A DNA stretch of 8,064 nt from an uncultured Lachnospiraceae bacterium (GTDB lineage: Bacteria > Bacillota > Clostridia > Lachnospirales > Lachnospiraceae), in NCBI GenBank assembly GCA_910579865.1, contig CAJTXA010000049.1, forward strand, positions 1 through 8,064, read 5' to 3'. Both the position numbers and the translations under genes were made by a program. Positions 1 through 4,809 of this stretch are shown here, piece after piece. Within the stretch, counting starts at the first letter, position 1. Every line of letters begins with the position of its first letter. A model generated the notes under the pieces. It made no database searches, was not told the DNA's origin, and worked only from the letters and a program-made list of their open reading frames with translations.

Positions 1-462
1 ATTCAGCGATTTCAATTCTTTTTCACAGTTTTTGTAGGTGGCGGTCAGTTCTTTTTTCTGTGCGGTCAGCGCCTGATATTCCGATTTCAGCTTGTCGATG
101 TTCAAGCCTTTTAAGGAAATGCCCGCCTGTTCCAGCATACGCCTTGCGCCGCCATATAGGATAATCTGACTCTCATACTTGCGGACGGTCTGTTTTGCTT
201 CTTTTCCGGTGGCGGAAGCGGCAGAGATTTTTTGTTCCAGTTCTACGATGGAACCCACTTCATTGTATGTCTGTGCAGCAATCTTTAAATTCTCCACCGC
301 CGCCCACCTTTGCAGTCCCGGACTGTTCTGGAATTTCTCATCAGAGGTATCAATCAACCGCCTGTCTGCATAATCTCTTTTCGGGATAACTGCCTTTCTA
401 AATTGGGCATAAAAAAACTGCTGTAACTTGTCCGGTTTACAACAGTCTGGTTTCGTGTCTGT
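1..462 (-). pseudogene. 5'-truncated mobilization relaxase, C-terminal part, running off the left edge
   Basis: The minus strand is open for 154 codons from 462 to the edge. It reads RRLIDTSDEKFQNSPGLQRW near 360-301 and then a Lys/Glu-rich helical stretch containing KYESQIILYGGARRMLEQAG and KLKSEYQALTAQKKELTATY. This resembles the coiled, C-terminal half of relaxase/mobilization nucleases of Clostridia mobile elements, recognised from memory and not from a search. Those proteins nick oriT and lead DNA transfer, but the catalytic N-terminal Tyr and His-rich motifs are absent. No ATG or GTG lies in frame before the relaxase-like part; the first in-frame start-like codon is a TTG near 355. An in-frame TGA sits at 465-463. 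Compared with relatives I remember, about 40 residues seem missing between the LEQKISAASATGKEAKQTV and RKYESQ segments. It is probably a non-functional remnant. GC is far higher than in the genes to the right (32/60 in 181-240). Confidence 0.6.
411..446 (-). terminator. Rho-independent terminator or attenuator, minus strand
   Basis: Reading leftward, ACTGTTGTAA (446-437) pairs with TTACAGCAGT (426-417) over 10 positions with one G-U wobble, around a 10-base loop. Six to seven T residues follow directly (417-411). It lies just downstream of the minus promoter and upstream of the recognisable relaxase-like codons. Confidence 0.6.
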
Positions 463-489
463 TCAGTTGTTTTGGATAGAATTATCCAT
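411..489 (-). ncRNA. Candidate short RNA of about 75-80 nt
   Basis: The minus promoter and the minus terminator together delimit a transcript from about 489 to 411. It would have a small 5' hairpin (GGATA-ATTC-TATCC, 486-473), an A-rich single-stranded linker, and the terminator hairpin at its 3' end. No convincing coding content fits: the ATG at 489-487 opens an eight-codon frame closed by TGA and has no Shine-Dalgarno. It could be a regulatory or antisense RNA, or merely an attenuated relaxase leader. This is inference from signals only. Confidence 0.35.
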
Positions 490-494
490 GTGTT

Positions 495-523
495 ATTGTA
501 GCAAATCTGCGGGAGAAGGTCAA
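495..523 (-). promoter_or_regulatory. Strong sigma-A-type promoter reading leftward
   Basis: On the minus strand there is TTGACC (523-518), a 17-base spacer, then TACAAT (500-495) preceded by TGC, an extended -10. The predicted start is near 489-487. It points at the relaxase remnant, but a terminator-like hairpin follows within about 45 bases, so the transcript may normally be very short. Confidence 0.6.
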
Positions 524-568
524 GGACTTGCAGAGAAAAAGCGGAAAGAAAACCAAAGAGGGTTAGGG

Positions 569-613
569 ATACTTCCCTATGGAAATTTCATCATACGGAC
601 GGTAGGGAAGTAT
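569..613. repeat. Inverted repeat with 11-bp arms
   Basis: ATACTTCCCTA (569-579) is the exact reverse complement of TAGGGAAGTAT (603-613), with a 23-base loop. A shorter competing pairing, AGGGA (565-569) with TCCCT (574-578), overlaps the left arm, so two mutually exclusive structures are possible. The position in non-coding DNA beside a relaxase remnant would suit an oriT or a structured leader, but neither is proven. Confidence 0.6.
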
Positions 614-623
614 GGGGAATTTC

Positions 624-645
624 GCCCATGTGTCCGGACATGGGC
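624..645. repeat. Inverted repeat with 8-bp GC-rich arms
   Basis: GCCCATGT (624-631) pairs perfectly with ACATGGGC (638-645) across the 6-base loop GTCCGG. No T tract follows on either strand, so it is not a simple terminator. It is the middle one of three hairpins between the divergent promoters. Confidence 0.6.
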
Positions 646-666
646 AGTGCTTGCTATTCTTGTCTT

Positions 667-706
667 TCGACACTCCCGGAGGGTGTGTCGATATTTTGAT
701 TTTTTC
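667..706 (+). terminator. Terminator-like hairpin just before the module promoter
   Basis: TCGACACTCCC (667-677) pairs with GGGTGTGTCGA (681-691), with one T-T mismatch and a GGA loop. A T-rich tail (692-706) follows on the plus strand only. No plus-strand gene lies upstream in the window, so it may insulate the downstream module or end an unrecognised RNA. Confidence 0.5.
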
Positions 707-735
707 TTGATATTATTCGTTTGAACGACTATACT
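707..735 (+). promoter_or_regulatory. Promoter of the HTH-response regulator operon
   Basis: TTGATA (707-712) and TATACT (730-735) are separated by exactly 17 bases, a good sigma-A promoter. The predicted start is near 742, giving a leader of about 25 bases before the GTG at 767. Confidence 0.6.
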
Positions 736-766
736 ATATAAAGTAAGGCTAAAGGGAGGGGTAATA

Positions 767-949
767 GTGTTTGAGTATATGACTGTGCAGGAAGCATCGA
801 AAAAATGGGGAATATCTGAACGAAGAATACAAAAATTGTGCTCTGAGGAAAGAGTACCTGATTTAATGAAGGTTGGAAGAATGTGGTTGATACCTAGAAA
901 TGCGGAAAAGCCCGTTGATAAACGCAGATGCGTTGGAAAGGAAAAATAA
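767..949 (+). CDS. Small helix-turn-helix (excisionase/MerR-like) DNA-binding protein
   Basis: This is a 60-residue protein. Residues 5-45 read MTVQEASKKWGISERRIQKL followed by a recognition and wing-like part with GRMWLIPRNAEKP. That is the pattern of small HTH domains of the excisionase/MerR-like class (xVxEAAxxxGIsxRrVqxLc ... G.xW.IP). The start is GTG at 767 because AGGGAGGGG (753-761) ends 5 bases before it; the ATG at 779 is spaced worse. It opens the operon: its TAA ends 2 bases before the ATG of the response regulator, whose ribosome binding site lies inside this gene, so the two are probably translated together. It is likely a local transcription regulator. A role in element excision is less likely, since no integrase lies nearby. 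The family call is good; the function is inference. Confidence 0.8.
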   Translation: MFEYMTVQEASKKWGISERRIQKLCSEERVPDLMKVGRMWLIPRNAEKPVDKRRCVGKEK

Positions 950-951
950 TT

Positions 952-1638
952 ATGGCAAATAATAACATATTAGTTATAGAGGATGACAAAGAAATTAACC
1001 ATTTGCTGTGTCAGTCATTAAGAAGTAATGGCTATTTATCAAAATCAGCTTATACAGGAATACATGGACTGGAGATGTTAAAAAATGAAGAATTTGAAAT
1101 GGTGTTGTTGGATATTATGTTGCCATATAAAAGTGGAGATGCCTTGCTGAAAGAATTAAGGACATTCTCGAATATTCCTGTGCTTGTTATATCAGCAAAG
1201 GAAACCACACAAAGTAAGATAGATTTGCTTCGACTTGGCGCAGATGATTATATAACGAAACCATTTGATATTGATGAGGTGATTGCCAGAATAGAAGCAA
1301 ATTTGCGCCGGAATCAGTTGAATGTAGTTGATCAAAGTCAAAAATTAGTGTTTAAAGATATAGAGTTTGATAAGGCTGCAAAGCAAGTGTATGTGGACGG
1401 ACAGGAAATTACTTTGACAGCAACAGAAATGAAAATATTGGAACTATTCTTATTACAACCGCAAAAGGTTTTTTCAAAAGCAAATTTATTTGAAAGTATA
1501 TGGAATGAAGAATATACCATTGATGACAATACTTTAAATGTCCATATCAGCCGCTTGCGACACAAGTTGAAAAAGGTAAATCCCAATGAGGAATATATAG
1601 AAACATTATGGGGATTAGGCTACCGTCTGGCAAAATAA
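952..1638 (+). CDS. OmpR/PhoB-family response regulator
   Basis: The protein has 228 residues from ATG 952. I chose this start because GGAAAGG (935-941) lies 10 bases upstream and because MANNNILVIEDD is the usual receiver beginning; an upstream ATG at 928 would add 8 residues. The receiver domain (about 5-118) has acidic residues E10, D11 and D12, the phospho-acceptor D54 in LLDIMLP, S81 in the switch position and K103 in TKPF. The C-terminal winged helix (about 128-228) has the Trans_reg_C pattern, including LTATEMKILELFL, DDNTLNVHISRLRHKL and a terminal LWGLGYRLAK. All key residues are present. It should be phosphorylated by the kinase encoded at 3415 and bind direct repeats such as the one before the ATPase gene. 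The transporter genes separate it from its kinase. Promoter 707-735 drives it. Confidence 0.93.
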   Translation: MANNNILVIEDDKEINHLLCQSLRSNGYLSKSAYTGIHGLEMLKNEEFEMVLLDIMLPYKSGDALLKELRTFSNIPVLVISAKETTQSKIDLLRLGADDYITKPFDIDEVIARIEANLRRNQLNVVDQSQKLVFKDIEFDKAAKQVYVDGQEITLTATEMKILELFLLQPQKVFSKANLFESIWNEEYTIDDNTLNVHISRLRHKLKKVNPNEEYIETLWGLGYRLAK

Positions 1639-1653
1639 TACTTAGCTTTATGA

Positions 1654-1694
1654 TAAGTTTTCGTAAGGTTTTCTTTAGATTTGGCATTTATAAT
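1654..1694 (+). promoter_or_regulatory. Regulated promoter of the ABC transporter with direct-repeat operator
   Basis: TATAAT (1689-1694) is a perfect -10 box, but the -35 position (about 1666-1671, AGGTTT) is poor. Two GTTTTC copies (1657-1662 and 1668-1673) recur with an 11-bp period across that -35 region, each preceded by TAAG or TAAG-like bases. OmpR-family regulators bind such one-turn direct repeats, so this is the likely site where the regulator encoded just upstream activates transcription. Confidence 0.5.
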
Positions 1695-1726
1695 TATGCT
1701 ATCAAAGAAAAGGAGGGAACGAAAAA

Positions 1727-2650
1727 GTGAATGATTATATTTTACAGACGATAGGGCTTACAAAAAAATATGCGAATATGGTAGCACTTGACCATGTAGA
1801 TATAACGATTCAAAAAGGGCGTATCTATGGGTTTATCGGTCAAAACGGAGCTGGCAAGACTACGTTTATGCGATTGGTTTCCGGATTGTCTTTGCCGGAC
1901 AGCGGAGATATTATATTATTTGGGAAAACACAGAAAAAAGAATTGGAAAAACAAAGAAAGCGTATGGGGTGCATGATAGAATATCCAGCTCTTTACCCAT
2001 ATATGACAGCTCGTGATAATTTAGAAGCTATGAGGATTGCACAGGGTATACCGAATAAAAATGTAGTTGAAGATTGTCTGAAAATTGTGGGACTTCATGA
2101 TACTGGAAAGAAAAAGGTACAGAACTTTTCATTAGGTATGAAACAGCGGTTAGGGATTGCAGCTACATTATTGGGGGAGCCGGAATTTTTAATGCTTGAC
2201 GAGCCGACAAACGGATTAGATCCGGTCAGTATGGTAGAAATCCGAGAACTACTAAAAAAACTTGCCTATGAGAAACAATTAACCATATTGGTATCAAGTC
2301 ATATTTTGAGTGAGCTTTATCAGCTTGCAACAAATTATATTTTTCTTCATCATGGAAAAATTATAAAAGAAATTTCAAAAGAGCGGTTAGACGAATGTTG
2401 TAAAAAACATATATTTATACTTGTGGATGATGTTTCAAGGGCGGCAATGGCACTGGAACGTGTTTTGAATACAAGGAATTATAAAGTTATGCCAGATCAG
2501 TCAATACAATTATATGATTATATTGATGATATGCAAAAGGTGATTCTTGCCTTAAATGAACAGAAACTGTCTATTAAAAATATAGGATTAGCAGGGGATA
2601 ATCTGGAAGACTATTTTATCAATACCATAGGGGGAATGGGAAATGTTTAA
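1727..2650 (+). CDS. ABC transporter ATPase, LanF/BcrA (peptide antibiotic resistance) type
   Basis: The protein has 307 residues. It starts at GTG 1727, 9 bases after the strong site AGGAGGG (1711-1717). The nucleotide-binding domain has Walker A GQNGAGKT (38-45), signature FSLGMKQR (134-141), Walker B FLMLDEP (154-160) with catalytic E159, and the switch H192 in SSHILSEL. The Q-loop position reads MIEYPALYP, with E85 in place of Gln. This 'E-loop' is reported for lantibiotic-immunity LanF ATPases and supports that class over general ABC-2 exporters. The C-terminal part (about 205-307) is the variable tail typical of the family. It should power export or membrane clearance of a peptide or similar drug by the permease encoded next, which overlaps it by 8 bases. 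Substrate is unknown; no lantibiotic biosynthesis genes are in view, so this would be resistance rather than producer immunity. Confidence 0.88.
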   Translation: MNDYILQTIGLTKKYANMVALDHVDITIQKGRIYGFIGQNGAGKTTFMRLVSGLSLPDSGDIILFGKTQKKELEKQRKRMGCMIEYPALYPYMTARDNLEAMRIAQGIPNKNVVEDCLKIVGLHDTGKKKVQNFSLGMKQRLGIAATLLGEPEFLMLDEPTNGLDPVSMVEIRELLKKLAYEKQLTILVSSHILSELYQLATNYIFLHHGKIIKEISKERLDECCKKHIFILVDDVSRAAMALERVLNTRNYKVMPDQSIQLYDYIDDMQKVILALNEQKLSIKNIGLAGDNLEDYFINTIGGMGNV

Positions 2651-3395
2651 CTTAATAAAGACAGAACTTTTTAAACTTAGACGGCAGAAAATAATTATTG
2701 TTTTAGTTATGGTTGTGATGGCAATTTCTGCTTTCAGTGCGTATTCGGAGATAAATTTATTAACAGAGCCGGGAAATCCAGTAAGGGGCAGAGATAGCTT
2801 TGCAAATGCTTTTCAGGATATTTTTATGTTATTTGTGATTGCTGCTTTTTCGGGGTTTTATATCGGTTCAGATTTTTCTAATAGAACAATACAGGCGGAG
2901 CTATCTAAAGGGCATAGACGTTTAGACATTATTTTTTCTAAAGCGTTTGTATTTTGTATTAGCGCAGGTTTTATCATGTTATTATATCCGGTTACAGTGT
3001 GCCTGATTCACACGATAAAATTTGGGTGGGGAGATTTATTTAATATGCAGGAGGTTTTATACCTTCTTCGTGTTTCTTTTTTGGGAATTGTTTTAAATAT
3101 AGGAACAGCAAGTATTTATGTATGCTTTGCCTTTTTATGTAAGGATATTCCCAAAACAATATGTGTATGCTTTGCTTTTCCCATACTTTTTTCAGTTATA
3201 GACAGCACGATTGGAAAAAAGATTGATTTGGTGGGGAGATTATTTGAGTATTCCACATTGTCACAGCTAAAGTATATTGTAAACGATAACCTTTCGATAT
3301 CTACTATATTGATTGTATTTCTATCGTCCTGCATTACAATTTTTATTTCGATTACTTTAAGTGGTTACTTTTTCTCTAATACGGAAATAAAATAA
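2643..3395 (+). CDS. ABC-2 type permease, partner of the ATPase
   Basis: A 250-residue membrane protein with about six hydrophobic segments: roughly 17-34, 60-76, 105-127, 140-166, 171-190 and 219-245. The cytoplasmic start FNLIKTELFKLRRQK and the motif SDFSNRTIQAELSKGHRR (76-93) are typical of ABC-2 permeases of the LanE/LanG and BcrB kind. There is no large extracellular domain such as BceB-type transporters carry, so it is not a BceAB transporter. Its ATG lies inside the end of the ATPase gene (8-base overlap), indicating translational coupling. Only one permease gene is present, so the channel would have to be a homodimer, unlike LanEG heterodimers. The sequence shows it is a transporter subunit; the substrate is inferred only from the partner ATPase and the regulators. 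Confidence 0.82.
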   Translation: MFNLIKTELFKLRRQKIIIVLVMVVMAISAFSAYSEINLLTEPGNPVRGRDSFANAFQDIFMLFVIAAFSGFYIGSDFSNRTIQAELSKGHRRLDIIFSKAFVFCISAGFIMLLYPVTVCLIHTIKFGWGDLFNMQEVLYLLRVSFLGIVLNIGTASIYVCFAFLCKDIPKTICVCFAFPILFSVIDSTIGKKIDLVGRLFEYSTLSQLKYIVNDNLSISTILIVFLSSCITIFISITLSGYFFSNTEIK

Positions 3396-3414
3396 TAAAA
3401 AGTGGGGGGATAGT

Positions 3415-4308
3415 ATGTCAATCATTATTATATTAGTTGTTTTGTGTATTGGTCTTGCTATTTCCCTTTTTCTCCTGAAAAGAGAAATACGCTGTGTACG
3501 AGAGCAATTACAAGAATGTTCCACAGGTGTAGAAAAACTAATAGAGGTTGCTTTTATAGATAAGGATTTAACAGAACTTGCCGCTGAGATTAACCGTCAT
3601 CAGGCTTATCAAAGGGATATTAAATCTTCAATTTTAAAAAAGGAAAAACATTTAAAGGAATCCATTTCAAATATTTCTCATGATTTGCGAACACCACTTA
3701 CATCTATGACAGGATATTTACAACTGTTGCAGAAGACTTGTTTAACGGATGAGCAAAAAGAGTATTTAGAAATTTCCATATCAAGAGGCAAGTATTTACA
3801 AACACTTATCAATGACTTTTATAGTATTTCGCTTTTGGAAGATGAGAGTAAATCTCCAGTCTTGATTAAAGTAAATCTGGATAATATATTAGCGGATACT
3901 GTACTGTCTTTCACAGAACAATTTGAAGAGAAAGGAATCATTCCGAATGTCCGGTCTTTAAATACAGCAACTTATGTAATGGCAGATGAAATTATGCTCA
4001 GACGTATTATTACGAATTTGACTTCGAATGCAATACGATATGGTATAAAGAAATTTGAGGTTGAAATCGTAAATACAGATATGGTAGAGGTTAGATTTCA
4101 AAATTTGATAGAGGAAGGATATAGAGATGAGCTAGAGATTGAAAAGCTGTTTGAAAAGTTTTATACAGCCGATTTATCACGCAGTCAATCTAATTCAGGA
4201 TTGGGGTTATATATCGTGAAATTACTTTCAGAAAAAATGAAGGGTGGTGTTTCAGCCAGTTTAGAAGATAACAAGTTAATTGTTAATTTATTATTATGTA
4301 GGGCATAA
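3415..4308 (+). CDS. Sensor histidine kinase with a single N-terminal membrane segment
   Basis: A 297-residue protein. One hydrophobic helix (2-21) is followed at once by Lys/Arg and a linker helix (about 22-80). The HisKA domain has the phospho-acceptor H89 in SNISHDLRTPLTS. The HATPase_c domain has the N-box N201/N205 in ITNLTSNAIRYG, an F-box-like EKLFEKFYTADLS, and the G2 box NSGLGLYIVK (G262, G264). All catalytic parts are present. There is no extracellular sensory domain and no second membrane helix, so the signal probably comes through the membrane or from the transporter. The gene begins 19 bases after the permease stop, with the G-rich site GTGGGGGGA (3402-3410) before it. It should phosphorylate the regulator encoded at 952. 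Spacing suggests co-transcription with the transporter, which would give positive feedback if the operator at 1654 is real. Confidence 0.92.
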   Translation: MSIIIILVVLCIGLAISLFLLKREIRCVREQLQECSTGVEKLIEVAFIDKDLTELAAEINRHQAYQRDIKSSILKKEKHLKESISNISHDLRTPLTSMTGYLQLLQKTCLTDEQKEYLEISISRGKYLQTLINDFYSISLLEDESKSPVLIKVNLDNILADTVLSFTEQFEEKGIIPNVRSLNTATYVMADEIMLRRIITNLTSNAIRYGIKKFEVEIVNTDMVEVRFQNLIEEGYRDELEIEKLFEKFYTADLSRSQSNSGLGLYIVKLLSEKMKGGVSASLEDNKLIVNLLLCRA

Positions 4309-4356
4309 AACACCTATAATGAGTGTTGGGGGTGATACGTTGGGTGAGGTGTTTTT
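4307..4356 (+). terminator. Likely terminator of the transporter-kinase operon
   Basis: AAAACACCT (4307-4315) is the exact reverse complement of AGGTGTTTT (4347-4355), and the T run 4352-4356 ends the structure. The left arm overlaps the kinase stop codon. The loop is long (31 bases), which lowers confidence. Confidence 0.45.
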
Positions 4357-4367
4357 CCTCCATTTAG

Positions 4368-4685
4368 ACAATACATGTGGAGACGGTATGTTTATTGTCC
4401 AAACTTCATTCAGACCAACATATCGAGGTTGAGCTTCAGATGGACGAGCTTGATTTGACGGCTGCGGAGAGCAAGGCAACTTATGAGGAAATCAAAGATT
4501 ATGTGTTGGAGCATAGTGGATTGAAAGTCAGCAGTTTATATATCGCACAGGTAAAAGAAAAATGTGGAATTATTGAGAGGGTGAACTATAATCTGCCAAA
4601 ATCAGAAAATTCCAGACAGCCGAAATGTCCGCCAGAGAAAGAAGCGGCTATAAGGGAAGCGTTAGAGCATTTTCGGATGATTTGA
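4368..4685 (+). pseudogene. C-terminal remnant of 23S rRNA (uracil-5-)-methyltransferase (RumA/RlmD type)
   Basis: The frame reads TIHVETVCLLSKLHSD onward and ends with CPPEKEAAIREALEHFRMI, 105 codons before TGA. HVETVxLLSK is the segment following the catalytic Cys region in TrmA/RumA-family RNA methyltransferases, and the long tail (DLTAAESKATYEEIKDYVLE, LKVSSLYIAQVK) is a C-terminal extension I know from Clostridia copies. The SAM-binding and catalytic parts are missing: TAG (4365-4367) stands where Gln of the usual QTxHVET would be, and nothing like the enzyme precedes it. There is no ribosome binding site; GTG 4377 is the first start-like codon. The 3' part of rumA is an integration target for conjugative elements, so this may mark an attachment junction. 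Identification is strong; the junction interpretation is inference. Confidence 0.75.
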
Positions 4686-4742
4686 TGGTAGTTTAGATAT
4701 GGTGAGATTCTTTTTCGTGGATTTGTACTTTAAAGCGTTATC

Positions 4743-4769
4743 GTTAGTTTCTTATATAATGAAGCTAAC
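4743..4769 (+). promoter_or_regulatory. Promoter of the NACHT gene, -10 box inside an inverted repeat
   Basis: TATAAT (4755-4760) is a perfect -10 box 50 bases before the ATG. It lies between GTTAGTTTC (4743-4751) and GAAGCTAAC (4761-4769), which are inverted copies with one mismatch. No good -35 is visible at the right spacing. A repressor binding this palindrome would cover the promoter, or an activator may be needed. Confidence 0.45.
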
Positions 4770-4809
4770 AAAAAGCGATGACATTTGTGAGAGAAAAGAG
4801 GACGGATAA

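Noticed and set aside
179..389. Two plus-strand open frames
   Set aside because: They are antisense to the relaxase-like frame, which has the protein-like composition.
351..408. Minus ATG at 410-408 opening MPNLERQLSRKEIMQTGG then stop
   Set aside because: It is out of frame with the relaxase-like codons and has no ribosome binding site (a T tract precedes it), although an old frameshift cannot be excluded.
428..724. Open plus-strand frame of 98 codons
   Set aside because: It runs through the three hairpins, a minus promoter and the plus promoter region, lacks a ribosome binding site, and its translation (Cys- and Arg-rich) resembles no protein.
1338..1586. Minus-strand open frame of 82 codons
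   Set aside because: It lies antisense to the DNA-binding domain of the response regulator, which has all family motifs.
4294..4479. Minus-strand open frame of 61 codons
   Set aside because: It is antisense across the kinase end, the terminator and the RumA remnant, with no ribosome binding site or recognisable motif.
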